A stretch of 64,000 bases of DNA from Lytechinus pictus (lineage: Eukaryota; Echinodermata; Echinoidea; Temnopleuroida; Toxopneustidae): positions 49,419,373 to 49,483,372 of the forward strand of contig NC_087251.1 in the NCBI RefSeq assembly GCF_037042905.1. The letters are read 5' to 3'. Made by a program: the position numbers and the translations under genes. The notes under the pieces are model-generated. The model worked only from the letters and a program-made list of their open reading frames with translations, was not told the DNA's origin and made no database searches. Of the stretch, positions 44,800 through 57,506 are shown one piece after another; within the stretch, counting starts at the first letter, position 1; each line of letters starts with the position of its first letter.

Positions 44800-45880
44800 C
44801 TTTTCCTTTCATACTTATCACACCCGCAAGAATAAAAATTATCGCTCATTCCTAGCACTCACAACCACATCACAACACTCCCTATGATTCAACGGCCCGA
44901 AAATATGGAATTACCCCATATCTGAAAACCTAAAAGAATGCTCAACAAATACCAGATTTAAAAGAAAACTAAAAGATTTACATATTCATAAGTATAAACA
45001 ATTCAACTTAAGAGGTGTCTCTTTGTAATTTCGAAATAAATTATTGTAAATGTTCTTGTTGTTTGTTGAACTGTTTTGTTGTAAGTTGTTTGTTTAACTG
45101 TTTTTATTGTCTTTATAATGCGGGTTATAATGCCCTTTGCTTTCCTGTTCAACGTAATCATTTCTCATTTTTATTTGTCTTAATTTATACATATTTTATG
45201 CTATGATTGGGCCCCTGGTGATAAGCTGTTAGCTTTTTAAGGAGCCAACGCCTTATGTATCAATGCTTGATTTAATTGTACACATTGTAAATATCGCATA
45301 CATTCGTAATTCCGAAGCTTCGTTATTCCGAAGGTTCGGATATTCCGAAGGTTCGTTATTCCGAAGGTTCGTATTTCCGAAGGTTCGTAATTCCGAAGGT
45401 TCGTTAGTCCGAAAACGAAGTGAGGTTCGTAATTCCGAAGGTTCGTTTATCCGAAAAAGAAATGAGGTTCGTAATTCCGAAGGTTCGTTAGTCCGAAAAC
45501 TAAATGATTAACTAACCTTATTTCGTTTTCGGACTAACGAACCTTCGGAACAACGAACCTTATTTCGTTTTCGGATTAACGTACCTTCGGAACAACGAAC
45601 CTTATTTCGTTTTCGGATTAACGAACCTTCGGAACATCGAACCTTATTTCGTTTTCGGATTATCGAACCTTCGGAATAACGCCACAAATGCTCGGATTAA
45701 CAAACCCTTTTACGTTTTCGGATAAACGAACATCGAGGTAAGGCAATTTGCGTGTTTCGGAATTACGAACCTTCGGAATAAAGAACCTTCCGAATTACGA
45801 AGTGTAACCGTAAATATACAGTTTTATTATTTTTACACATGAAGGTAGAATAAATGAAATGAATGAATGAAATGATCTAT
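44800..45880 (+). mobile_element. Jockey/CR1-type LINE tail, split by an insertion
   Basis: Codons ending at TAA 45028 read KIWN..., ENLKECS, RFKRKLKDLHIHKYKQFN. The W-N followed by F-K-R-K-L is the usual C terminus of these LINE polymerases. The 3' UTR runs to 45294, is interrupted by the minisatellite element, and resumes at about 45810 to a (GAAT)n tail (45850-45880). It is 5'-truncated. Confidence 0.75.
45295..45809. mobile_element. TTCCGAAGGTTCG minisatellite element, copy 2
   Basis: It has the same ends as copy 1 (CGCATACATTCGTAATTCCG ... CGAAGTGTAACC) and the same mirrored minisatellite halves. The 8-bp target duplication GTAAATAT interrupts the LINE 3' UTR. The right half carries extra TTCGGAACAACGAACC units compared with copy 1. 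Confidence 0.88.
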
Positions 45881-46125
45881 ACAGGTTGCCCGATCCTCAC
45901 ATGACATAGCAAGTGTAATATCAAACAATTCGCTTCATGGGAATTCCTTTGTAGGGCTTCCTGACATAGCAACACACATGGCTCATTGCATAGTCTATTG
46001 TATGATCTTTTTTTCTTGGTTAAAGGGTGCATTCCCCGATTAACAGACCCCCATTTGCATTCAGGGATTACTAATGTTCAAATTTCATGCATACCTTTGA
46101 AAAACGAAACCCATTCTTGACAACC
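45881..46125. other. No gene seen
   Basis: Nothing supported. Confidence 0.4.
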
Positions 46126-46985
46126 CAGAAGCTTGCCTGACATAACAACAAATACTGTACAAAAACTGGAGGAGGTGAGATCGAAACATACACGTCACAG
46201 GTATGACCAGGAGGTAATGCGTGATCGGGGTCTTGTACAAGGGCCTACCAGAGGTTCATATATACAAATATTTTTTCAAATGAACATCCCAAGTTCAGTC
46301 ATGGAGCAACGCAAAAGAATCATTAACATGAAAATGAGGAAACAATGGAATATCCTTGGCAAAGATGGTGAATGCAACCCAGTGTCATAAACTTCGGGAC
46401 TGAACAAGTATTGGAGATGTGAAATACAAGTTTGATGCTGACTCACCAGGACAGAGGTATTCAGAAGCATCCATCAGTACACAAGGTAAGAAATAAAATA
46501 AGAAATACATTGCTACTATTCTATATTAAAAAAGGGACGTTGTTAAATTCGAATCACTTTGTAAACGGGATTTGGAAAAAGATAAAGGATGAATCTATTA
46601 AATGTTATATACAAGTAGATATCATACATCCCTCCTGAAACTTCTCTTACTACCTTCAGGAAGAAGCTACTACATTGGCTCAGCACTTATTGTGATTCTC
46701 CCTTACTGCATGCTACCCCCCACCCACCATTTCACATCCCACTATTTTTTAAAGAAAATTGTTTACGTATATTTTCATATTGGTATAAGTCGTCCAGGAT
46801 TACATGTTTGTACCACTTTTGTTGTTAATTTATATTTTTTATATATATATGTATTTGTTTATACTATTGTATGTTGGTATTTTGAAATGGAATTACGTGC
46901 ACTGGACCTCTCAGAAGAACAGCCTGTGGCTGAAGAGGGCCATCCAGCCCACGAGTGAAGAATGAATAAAAATAAATTAATGAAT
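46126..46985 (+). mobile_element. LINE remnant: ORF1-like segment and 3' UTR
   Basis: 46133-46390 encodes VRSKHTRHRYDQEVM and MNIPSSVMEQRKRIINMKMR. This recalls the C-terminal domain of LINE ORF1 proteins (a strand, then I-P-x-x-V-x-x-R-R/K and a basic helix). The frame continues as KLRDEQVLEM after the first TAA with a shift. 46860-46985 has the look of a LINE 3' end: AGAGGGCCATCCAGCCCACG then AATGAATAAAAATAAATTAA. The assignment of the coding part is tentative. Confidence 0.4.
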
Positions 46986-46990
46986 ATAAA

Positions 46991-47355
46991 ATTAATGAAA
47001 GTTTGAGAAAAATCGGACAAATAATTAGAAAGTTATGAGCATTTGAATATTGCGATCACTAATGGTATGGAGATCCTCACATTGGCAACTCGACAAAGAT
47101 GTGTGATGTCACTTGTGAACAACTCTCCCCATTACTTTAGCTTATATTTCACTTAAACTGCCTCTTTTATCACATCTATCAGTAGATCATGTGTTCTTTC
47201 TATAGGAGGGCATGTAATACAGATTTTTAAAGAATACATCATGGATAAAGAGTTTGTATCATCCTAAGAAGAAGCAAAAAGAGACATTTTTGGGGGTATT
47301 TTAGAGTCCATCATAGGGAAAGTTGTTCACATGTGACATCACACATCTTACTGGT
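46991..47355. mobile_element. TTAA MITE (AGGAGAATGAAACC family), fragment
   Basis: AATGAAAGTTTGAGAAAAAT, TAGAAAGTTATGAGCATTTG, AATATTGCGATCACTAATGG and TGTGACATCACACATCTTAC match the complete copy at 58001-58584. Both extreme ends are missing. Confidence 0.8.
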
Positions 47356-47799
47356 ATTTAACTTTAAATCATTCCTCTCAATCCATAACATTAACTTATC
47401 AAATTCAGATTGTAGACGAGCCTGGATTGAAGGGATGTCTTTAGTTTAAGAGTGCTGCATTTTGATTTTTCAAGTGGTGGGAACGGGGGAAAGAGGAGAA
47501 GAGAGGGAGAAAGGAATATAGAAGGAAAACATTGAGGAGTGGTATGGTTCGATCAATGTTATTTGAAATATACAATCTATATTCCAAGGATTTAAAATAA
47601 ATCCATATCGGTTGTGAAAAGTGAGCAGCCAAATATTAGATTTAGATTAAAATGTTTGTATTTGAATTAAAAGATTAAAATAAGTCCAGTATTTGGGCTG
47701 GTCCGATTTGGATTTTATTTTAGATCCTTGGTTGTTTAGAATGTAATGTGGAAAGGAAAACAAAAAATTCCCCCCCCCCCCGTTCTAGACAATACTAGA
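47356..47799. other. No gene seen
   Basis: AT-rich, with one C-run at about 47770. Confidence 0.4.
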
Positions 47800-48331
47800 A
47801 AATACATAACCCATTAATATGGGTCACTACAGTGTTCTATGACCTGTGCACCTGTCATGTTCCTCTTTTCATTTTCAGTTTTATTTGCACCACCCTTTTC
47901 TCCTCTCTCTTTCCTTTGCCTCCCTTTTCCACTCTTATGATTTATATTAAAATTTTTATCATTATTATCGTTATCATTCCTATTATTCAAATTACTTTCC
48001 ACTTTTTGTTGTCGCTTATACGCTCTATTTTGGTATTTTGTAGATTATGTATTTTAATTTCGTTTTCCACCCGTCTCTTGTATATAGGTTATGTTAATTA
48101 GTATTGAAACTATGTTTAGGGACTTGCCTTCTTTACAAGCTCTGCTTTTCTTGGCAAGTCCCTCCGTTCAGATAATTTTATCTTCAATATTTGTTATGAA
48201 ATGTTATACAGCTGTATGTATTACTTTGAGTATGTATTATTTTGAACATTTATTTACACTGTACTTGCATTATATCTTTTGTTTGAACGGAATTAAATAA
48301 ATAAATCAAATAAATAAATCAAATAAATCAA
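47800..48331 (+). mobile_element. LINE 3'-end fragment with (AAATAAATC)n tail
   Basis: The end GTTTGAACGGAATTAAATAA, ATAAATCAAATAAATAAATC is typical of LINE 3' termini. CTTGCC..GGCAAG and CTCCGTTCAGATAATTTTAT lie before it. No coding motif is left, so the left limit is a guess. Confidence 0.5.
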
Positions 48332-49408
48332 ATATTGCATAGAACAAAGATCAACAGCCTAGCCTATCTGATTCCTGTATCATGTCAAACAGTTACCACG
48401 AGCATGACAAGGTAACTGTGCGATTGTTTTGCACCCGGCCCGGTTCTAGAATCTAGATTAATCGCTACAGATCCGTTCAAAGTTCAATTTTCAATCAGAC
48501 GACGTGCCGAATATCAACAAACAATTTATTATCAAGGTAAAGGATGATTTATAAACAAATTGAATTGCAGAGATATTGATTTTGTTTTTATTCCGTGTCC
48601 CTAATTGCGATCACATGGAGATATAGCAACTCTGTGCTAACTTACGTGCTCAGAAACTTTAATTATAGACCTAAAAATATGTTTCGACAGCTCCAAATAC
48701 AAAAAAAAAATAATTGAACAAAATAACAAATAAGTAAAAAAAAAAAAAACTCCGAAACTTAATTTCCCAAAATGCAGGTGCTATTTCTTGAAATCGGACT
48801 ATGATACAGCAAGCTTAAAGTTTGCATAGTGACATGCAAATAATCAGAAATTTAAAATCCATTTTGTTTGTGCACCTCCTAAAATTGGCGAAAATCAATA
48901 ATTCGAACGCGAAACGCGAATAGAAATATTTTTGAGCTATACAAAATTAGGCGAATGGTACTACAACTATGACTATAAAAAATGTTACATTAACATATTG
49001 TGTGTATTTTATTTTCTGAATTTTCCTGAATGACGTGGATTTTTTTTTTTTCCCGAAATTACCGAGAAATGGTGTAGATTTTGTTGAACAAATGCTTATC
49101 TTTATAAAGTCTACTGTAATGACTAATGAATCTTTCTGCTGAAAGGCATTTTCTAGGGATCAAGTCAACGAACCTAAATGATAATATGTCAGGGTATATT
49201 TTCAAGTATCCTTACAGATGTAGAATAAGAGATCATATTACTTTCTGAATGGACAGCTAGGTGATGACAGTGGTGGTCTCAGATAATTATTTAAAAAAAG
49301 AAAAAAAAAAAGGTCCTCGGTTTCAAGGGGGGGGGGGGGGGCACACTTGTGTTATAACGGCATATTTACATTATCAAATATTTTAGATAGATAATATTTT
49401 AGATTATA
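48332..49408. other. No gene seen
   Basis: AT-rich. A diverged GCGAGCGCG-type motif (CGAACGCGAAACGCGAA) is at 48904-48920. Confidence 0.4.
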
Positions 49409-49471
49409 GATGTTTATATCACTTTACGATTTTGTGGATGATCCACAAAATCGTAAAGTGATATAAACATC
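49409..49471. repeat. Perfect 63-nt hairpin
   Basis: GATGTTTATATCACTTTACG, ATTTTGTGGAT is followed, after a single G, by its exact reverse complement. The 31-bp arms have no mismatch. The one-base loop is unsuitable for a microRNA precursor. Confidence 0.9.
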
Positions 49472-52195
49472 AAGATAATCCAGGGGTCAAGAAATTCATA
49501 AAAGTATATGGTGTTGATAAATTTCTGATATGTTTTGAATCTATCTTTAATACGCGAGGGTCAGTTCTCCGTTTGTCTGCTAGCTGCTGGGGGCGTTGGT
49601 ATAGGCAGTTGATACAAACTTTATCTAGATGCATTTCATCATACAAGAATTAGCATTGGAAAAATGGAAAATGAGGGGCAGTGGGTCCATCAATTTCTTT
49701 TACAGCATTCCACATTCACTCATGAGTAGTATATTTTTTTATGTTCAAATTACGATGTCGAGGGCACGGGTCGAGGGAAGAGCTGTCGGGTGTTAAATTT
49801 AGTCTCACTTCAAGGAAATGTTTAGACCCTATAGGCCCTAATCTTTATTTATTTATTTATTTATTTATTTTTTTTGGGGGGGTCACTTTGTTAAAGGTTT
49901 TGTTATTTTCAAAAGAGTATCCCTTAACCCGAATACACAAAGTGTGTCTTTCCACGAAAGAAGCTATACGAAGAATATAGGTCTCGGGTATGCGTACGTG
50001 TAGTACATGCAATTGTATGCCCGGACTGTATGTGGAATTGAATAAAACTTACAAAACAAATGACCCGATACGAGCTGGGACTGACGCCGCAGTGAGGTGA
50101 TATATTGTACAAGCAAAACAAATATAACCTCGAACTAAACAAATATATGACGTGGTTAAGCAAGGTCCGTGGTGCTTTTCTGTTCAATCGGATCAGCGCT
50201 CAGAATAAGGTCAAATATTGACAAAGACGTTGCTGGAAATGCTCTTGTTTTTATGATTTCCCCCATGCTTTTGAGATTGTTTTCTTACATAATATTATTT
50301 GAACATTGTTTTTTAATGTTCTATCGCTGAAATACAGGAATCTATTCTTGGCCAATCCATTTTTTTATTGCATTATAACGTTATTGTTTTATTTTTCGCT
50401 TGTTTTCATTAAATCAAAATTTTATATGTGCAACACGAATTATTTGCAAAGGAGAGAGTAGATGACGTCACTAAGTCACTTTTTTTATGAATTGACATAG
50501 GCCTATAAATATGAAATATTTTGTGTAATTTGACAAAATCTTGATTGAATCATGAATAGCACCGTACCGATGGGGAGCCAGGGCCCTGGTGGGCCATGGA
50601 CGCCCATTAAATTGAAAATGAAAAAGGGTGAAGTATATAAATTTCCGGAAATCATATCAAAATCAATCACAAACTTATTTGTATTAGAAAGTCAAAATCT
50701 TTGCTCTCTCGCTTCACTCGCTAACAGCTTTTAAGATTTTTTTCTCTACTTTTCATAACCCAGGGAGGGGGGGGGTCAAATTAATATTTTTTCACAAATT
50801 TTGTTGACCTTAGTTTCAGTACAATATCGTTGTTTGAGTCACTTTTTTAATAAGGCATACACGTAAAGATTGAAAAATGAAAAAATATTTTTCTTTACTC
50901 ATAAAAAGATTGCAAAAATAGCGCCCAAAATATATAGTTTTGAATAAAAACATAAATACAATGCCTGCATTTGAAACTCGATTTCCAATGATACTTTGTG
51001 TGAGAAAGAATGATACCACACTGATTGAACATGTAAAAGAGCGCCATCTGTATAATTTTATGTTTTCACTGCAGCTTCGCTAAGATTTTCTTTTAAAAAA
51101 TGCACTCAATCTTTGGATTAGATATTTAACTGGCACGCTCTCTCGTGTTGAAAAAAAAATTATTGAAAACTTGCTATTTCCCGTCCGACTTAAAAAAATA
51201 CTAAAATAAGAATGATAAAATCTTGAAAATGATAAATAGTAAAAGTATTAAAAAATCAAGACAAATAAATATTAATATAGTAATTATGATGGATTATTTC
51301 CAGTACCCTCTACCAGATATGACAATGAACTTAATTGACTGCTTTAGTTAATCATACAATCATTTCGATCAGGGTTTTTTTTTTTTGTACAGGGCGGCAT
51401 CTACACCCAAACTTGTTTGCAGCAATTGTAAGCTCTCCTGGGACACTCTTGACCCCATAAGGGCCCATAATATCCTACAGGAACCAAAACCCAAATCATC
51501 ACAAGACTATTTTAAACCAGTACTATTATTTGAATGTGTGCCCGCCCCCCTCATTACATTAACCATTAAGCTATTATCTATGGTAGGATTCGAGGGGTAT
51601 ATGCATTTAATCTCATAATTCAAATGTCCTAAACAAATCCATTCTGTACTTATATGAAGAAAAATAAGTGTTTTGAAGCCTTCATTTTAGTATTATGAAC
51701 CAATTTTTGAAAAGTTTTAGGGAAATCTCAGAAAGTGACCACTTGTAAAGCCACGGTGATAGGTCAATTATGTTAATCCCCTAACATTTCAATCTTACAT
51801 GGCTACAGTGGCCCTTCAAAACTTTTCAGCTGTTAATTCTTTTTAAACATATGAAATTTGATCTTTAAATATCCAAAACCCTCTCTGTATTGTTTTATCT
51901 ATCTTTGAAAATATCAATTTGAGCACTTATCTCACATTTTTATCAGGAAGCTACAAAGACTATGTCATGAAATTTTCAGCCCATTCCACGCTGTCATATG
52001 CAGATATTTCGATTCCCCCCAATCAAGTACCCAATAAAAATATTCTTTTTTCATGCAAAATCACGAAATTTATCACAATTACTGTTGTTTATTATATTCT
52101 GGCCTATGGCCCACAAGCTAAGCTTCTTAGTAGGTCACCACGTTTCATTTCCATCTTGTCTCATGGGCGTTACTAAAAAGTAGTGCATGTATTAT
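49472..52195. other. No gene seen
   Basis: A 2.7-kb AT-rich stretch with a (TTTA)n tract at 49845-49870 and several G-runs. The open frames at 49741, 51385 and 51919 have no recognisable motif or consensus splice-site pair. Confidence 0.4.
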
Positions 52196-52316
52196 GTATA
52201 TTATTCTGTAATTATTTACTTTTGTTCTTTGCTATTTACCTGTATCGCAATGATTTACTGTTGATGTTGTTTAATATCGGAATTGAAACAAAATAAAGAT
52301 TCATTCATTCATTCAT
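52196..52316 (+). mobile_element. LINE 3'-end fragment with (ATTC)n tail
   Basis: GGAATTGAAACAAAATAAAG, ATTCATTCATTCATTCATAC combines a polyadenylation-like signal and a tetramer tail, as in CR1/L2-like LINEs. Confidence 0.6.
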
Positions 52317-52512
52317 ACTTTCACAACACACACATGGACTAGTAATGAATTGTGCAAAGCGCATTTGTGGGATTTATCAAATCTAAAAATAGGCCTATGA
52401 GGACTCTCAATGCTTTCAGTTTCCAGATTTCTAATAAAGAATAGAATCTCGGAGCCACATGTAGGCAGATTATGCACATTGTTAAAATCAATATAATTTG
52501 TAAGAGAAAATA

Positions 52513-52695
52513 CTGGGGTGGTTTCATAAAGCCGTTTGTAAGTTAAGAGTGACTTTAAGAACGACTGGTGATCCTTTCTTGTGGTAAATGATATTCACCA
52601 GTAAATGTTCATTGATGATTATTTAGCACGTAAGAAAGGTTCACCAGTCATTCTTAAGGTTGCTCTTAACTTATGACTGCTTTATGAAACACCAG
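52513..52695. mobile_element. Foldback MITE (GTTTCATAAAG family), second copy
   Basis: CTGGGGTGGTTTCATAAAGC and TTTATGAAACACCAG end inverted arms that share GTAAGTTAAGAGTGACTTTA, AGAACGACTGGTGATCCTTT with 15232-15408. Confidence 0.85.
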
Positions 52696-54270
52696 CTTTT
52701 CATGAAAACAAAATTCCCTGATAATTATTTAAACCCATTCCCAGTTTCGCATGTTCTCTACGTTGTTGCAGTGAATTACATGTATTTTCAGTATAAACAC
52801 AATGTAAATCTAGTTAGTACCACCATAACCAGTAATTCAATGGATGTTATTTTGATATGCAACAAAGTATAACAGAGTCTGACTGACTACCATGCTTTTG
52901 CTGATCAAAATTCCCTGATTTTCCCCTCATTTGAGGCATATTCCCTGATTTAAGCTATTTTAAAAAATCAAATTCCCCGATTTTTCCCTGACTGGAAAGA
53001 AGTAAAATATTTCCCCCTGATTTTCCTGATTGGCTGGGAGCCCTGAACACCCACCTGGGCCCCGTCTTACAGAGTTATGGTTGATCCAATCAATCCTAAC
53101 TCTATAGAAATCCACAAGTGTCATAATTTTTTCTCCAGGAAATTTGCACTGTCCTATGGAAACAAAGGCTAACATACCAAATTGTCAAGAAAACCATGAA
53201 TGTATGAATAGGGGAGACCGGGGTTAGTTGGAACATTTTTTACAAAAATAGCGGTAAAATCCAAATAGACTTTACACGAGAAACAATCAGTATATCAGCT
53301 TGAAGCATATATCGCAGGGCTTCAAATGTACCCCATAAAATTTTTAACTCTATTATGGTTACTGAAAAAATCCACCTTTAACAAGACCATCGCAAACGTT
53401 CCAACTTACCCCCATATCGGGGTAAGTTGGAACATGGTATGGGGTAAGTTGGAACACTGGATGGTCAATTAAGAATTATACTAAAACTACTTAAAACTGT
53501 AATATTACATGGTTTTAGCCTATTTGCTTTATCTTATAAATTCAAGTTCAAAATATTAAAGTGTGGGTTCGTTTAACTTTATGTTTTCTTTTATACAGCC
53601 ACTCACACAAGCAGACTGTGTAGTAGAACTCCGAATATTTGGGTGCATCTGAGTTTACATACAATTAAGTGTACTATCAGCAATTTCATGTACTTCTGCA
53701 TCAAATTTATAAGACAAAAATTAATTGTTTATATTGTTTTCATAATTAATTATGCAAATAAGCATATACAATTTCCCCTAATTTTTTTTTTTTTTTTTTT
53801 TTACCTTAACTCTATACTGTATATTAAGCTAGTAGAATGCTAATTTTTGGTGAGAGTATCAATTTTCACAAAACAAATATCCACCAAAAAATGCAAAAAA
53901 TACAATTTCTTATGTATTTTTTGTCTTTTATTTGTATTTTTGTTTTTTCAAACCTTTGTTTTTTCCGATGGACTTTGTCAGGAGTCTTTTGCGATCATAA
54001 ATAGCATTAAATTAATCTATTTGAACCAGCAAAAGTAAAAAAATTAATCATACATTTATGACTTTTGGTTGAAAAACACAATTTGCATTGACCTTGTACA
54101 TGGAATCACGTTTTTGAACAATTTTGGGTCCGAACATGCACGTACAATTTGTTGGGTAATTTTGAAATCGCGCACACAGGCATCGCAAATTTGGTCTCAA
54201 ATGATGCGCAAGACTTGAAAGTAAAAAGTCAGCGAGCAGTGTAGTAAAAAAAATTGTGCGCAGCATATAG

Positions 54271-55441
54271 CAGAGCTGCCAACATTGGGAAGATAGAATC
54301 CAGTAGATTTCGCGGAGGTACATGTACTATGGTTTTGTGAGGGAGCGGCGCGGCGGAACGCTGTCCCACGGATGGGAGTTGGATAGCAAAACACATTAAG
54401 AAACAACATTTGATATTTTCAATAATTCATAAAAGAATGCATTGAACATGAAAATACCTTTAATTGTCCAGAGGGGAAGGGGCTTCAGTAACTTTAGTGG
54501 TAAACATGGTACATGAGCTTGCCTGGCCCTGCAAAGACTTTATAGACTCTAGTCTATGTGGCCTGTAATTAAAGTCTCTGTCTGAGTGATTCCTGTGAAA
54601 ATTGTCACACAGTCCCATTCCGCTTGAAAATTCTTTAAACTTCGAAAAATATTTTGTCGTCTTGGTCTTGCATGACTCCATCTCCATGATCTCCATGGTC
54701 ACTGACAATGCGATTGTAGTGTGGATGAATCGGGACGGGGCGTGCTTCGCACTGCACAGCTCAGCCAACCAGCGCCAGAGTCACTCACTCACTCACGAAA
54801 GAGAAAATGTTCGAATCCGATCAACCCAAGTGAAACTTTAGTAGGCGAAAAAATATCCACTTTGCTTCTGTTCTTCAGGATTGTCAATAAAATTATTCCT
54901 GAAAGTAATCCACTTGTTAATCCCATGATTGATCCACAGTTTCAGCTCGAATAAAGCGCACAAAAGCTTACGAAAAATGCCCCGCAATGCTCGTGGACTT
55001 CCCTTCTCGTAGCCTCCTGGCGCGGAGTAGCCGACCGGAGACCAGGCAGGGCCGCGCCGGGGCGCATCGGGGGGCATGTGCATGGAGTGCCGCTAAAGTG
55101 TTTCCATGCAACACATTGCAGAACCCGGAAATAAAATGGCTTGTTAGAGTAATTCACCAGTCGTTTTGTAAAATTATCTTCATTAACATTGGAAATCAAT
55201 GTACGATTACACAAAAACTGGTAAAAGTTACTGGATAAAATGAAAATGATTCGGAGGTTCCACGTGGGTGTAAAGGGAGTTGAACATGCTAGACTTGTTA
55301 AACAGCCGTTTGTATGAATTTTACAATTTAACAGCTAAAAATCCTGATTATCCGGGAGATTTTAGCATGGGGTCGGGAGAACGGGAGATTCGATCGAAAT
55401 CCAGTATTCTCCCGCAGGATCCGGGAGACTTGGAAGCTCTG
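54271..55441. mobile_element. hAT-type element nested in the TA element
   Basis: CAGAGCTGCCAACATTGGGA and CTTGGAAGCTCTG are the ends, with subterminal AATCCAGTA/ATCCAGTATT. ATATAG occurs on both flanks (54265-54270, 55442-55447). GC-rich DNA that may be captured gene sequence lies inside (see next entry). Confidence 0.65.
54463..55085 (-). pseudogene. Possible captured gene fragment inside the hAT-type element
   Basis: A GC- and CpG-rich island on the minus strand encodes PPDAPRRGPAWSPVGYSAPG... up to a donor-like TTTTTC|GTAAGC (about 54978). After about 270 bp, CGCATTGTCAG| starts a second open stretch (TMEIMEMESCKTKTTKYFSK ... KVTEAPSPLDN) that stays in phase and ends at TAA 54463-54465. 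A second frame is also open through the GC-rich part, so coding status is unproven. I do not recognise either piece. Confidence 0.3.
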
Positions 55442-56197
55442 ATATAGTGACGAAATTTCTCGAGGGGGGGGGGGCTCAAATTGACACCCCCCCCCCATTT
55501 TGATAAGGGTTAATATTGCATTAGGTGCCTACAATAGGCCTTAAATGCACACTCAGACCTAACTGATAAACAAAACAAGCATGGTATACAATACATGTTC
55601 AAAAGAGTGTGAAATACTTTCATCAAATCCAATATTTTTATTCATAATTATGTTTGGGGTAAGTTGGAACATGTTCCAACTAGCCCCTTCAACTTTGTTC
55701 CAACTAACCCCGGAGGCCCATTTGACGTTTATAAGCTTAAAGCACAAAAAAGGGACTTCACCATGGCATATCAATAACCTCATTTTGTAGCTTGGTATAA
55801 GTGTCTATTATACCCCCAAACTGGCCAACTTGATCTATAAACTTCTCCGAGATAATCGAACATTTCTGAACAAGAAAAAAATTACTCAGAAGGTCAAAAA
55901 ACAAAAATTTGTTTCTAACTTCACCAGGCTTGTTGCAGATGTGTTGTCTGTAATATGGTGGATGGCTGTTGATAATGACAATAAATTGAGGGCAGTATTG
56001 CAGAAATTTATTTAAAGACGTTAGAGAAAATTACAATGTTTCAACTTACCCCATGTTCCAACTAACCCCGGTCTCCCCTATACATCATATTTATATATTT
56101 TTAAAAACAAACATGCATTTTAGATGTGGCCATAGCTGGCTTTCCATAGTTGAGGTTGATCAGATCAATCGCAACACTTTGTAAGACAGGTCCCAGG

Positions 56198-57231
56198 TCT
56201 GAATTCAGAATTAAGTATCTAAGAGGTACATGTTTTCCCAGTGTAATTATTAACACAGTTACAAAACAAAAAAATTAAGAGACAATTCAAATAAATTCTT
56301 TATGTAATTCAGAGAAGAAAATGATCTTTTATTGACAATGCTCTGCAGAAGGACATGATATAATCGCAATAAAATAGTTGACAAAATTTGAAGTTTAAAT
56401 CATTAATGAGCATTCTGGAAGATAACAGGTAAATTTGCTGATTATTGGAAATTAAGTAGAGAAGACTTGAAACAATACATCTACACTATGATACAAATAC
56501 AAATATGATTGCAACTTCTGAGTATAGTAAATTTCAATATTTAAACACACAATACTAGATCACAACAAAACATGATTACAAATCCCATTTACAAAAGAAT
56601 TTTCAAATTCACCATTCATCAATTACAAAAAAAGAAGAAATATCTATTTAAGAAAGGAAGCAGAAAGAATGGAAGTGTTTGTGGAGATGTGCCAATGTTA
56701 CTGATTTCAGGGACAATGAATGGAAAATTTATGTGAGTCATCAATTAAAAAAGTGTACACAAAAACGTTTAATGACAGCATAAATTTATAATATTTATAT
56801 TGAAATATGACAAACAATCTCAAGTTTATCTAAGATGATACCTGTATACATTTGCTTTGAAAGCATAAATACATACAACTTTCATGTATGGTATCTATCA
56901 TGATATCCATTTATTTTCTTGTGACCAATGTGTAGACTTGATTTAAGAAAAATAATATTTGTCTAGCATGGAGTATTCATCTGGTATTACAAGAGCTGCC
57001 AATTCTTTTAAAAATCATTTTTCTTAGTATGATCCTCAACTGCATCACATATAATGCATTTGGCACTCAATAAGTTAAATTACTATTTATAATAAGTTTA
57101 ATTTACACACCAAAAATAGACAATGAATTCTTCTCATAAAATGTAGGGGTGATATATAAGCCATTCAAATTGAAATAAAGGCTGTTATCTAAATAACTTG
57201 GTCCTTGACAAAAAAATCATGAAACTGGAAC
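56198..57231. other. No gene seen
   Basis: AT-rich, nothing supported. Confidence 0.4.
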
Positions 57232-57506
57232 CAGGGGACCGTCTTACAAAGAGTTGCGATTGATCCGATCAATCGCAACTATGGAAAGCCGCAAAGTCAA
57301 CATATGAAATACATGTTTGTTCAAAATGTGTTCTAGATACGAATGTATATCCATAAATTCTTTGATTTTTTGACATTTTGGTGTGTTCTCCTTTGTTTAC
57401 AAAGGACATTTCACAAATTTCCTGTAGAAAAAATTATGACACTGATGGATTTCCATAGTTACGATTGATTGGATCGATCGTAACTCTTTGTAAGACGGGA
57501 CCCAGG
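57232..57506. mobile_element. Foldback MITE (GTCTTACAAAG family), intact copy
   Basis: The arms are CCGTCTTACAAAGAGTTGCG, ATTGATCCGATCAATCGCAA and the inverse ending TAACTCTTTGTAAGACGGGA. The CCAGG ends are symmetric. This copy shows what 53054-56197 looked like before it was split. Confidence 0.9.

Larger units (their letters stand above)
53211..56078. mobile_element. TA-flanked DNA element (mariner/Tc1-like, non-autonomous), middle level
   Basis: TA (53209-53210, 56079-56080) flanks the 25-bp inverted ends GGGGAGACCGGGGTTAGTTG(GAACA) and its complement. Near both ends GGGGTAAGTTGGAACA is repeated (53421, 53444, 55655, 55686). TA targets fit the Tc1/mariner superfamily. I found no transposase; without the inserted 1.17 kb the element is about 1.7 kb. 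Confidence 0.88.
53054..56197. mobile_element. Foldback MITE (GTCTTACAAAG family) split by two nested insertions
   Basis: The left half 53054-53208 (CCTGGGCCCCGTCTTACAGA, GTTATGGTTGATCCAATCAA) and the right half 56081-56197 (GGTTGATCAGATCAATCGCA, GTAAGACAGGTCCCAGG) are the arms of the MITE seen whole at 57232-57506. The TA element lies exactly between them, and a hAT-type element lies within that. Confidence 0.88.

Noticed and set aside
49409..49471. MicroRNA precursor
   Set aside because: The arms are perfect and the loop is one base, unlike any microRNA hairpin.
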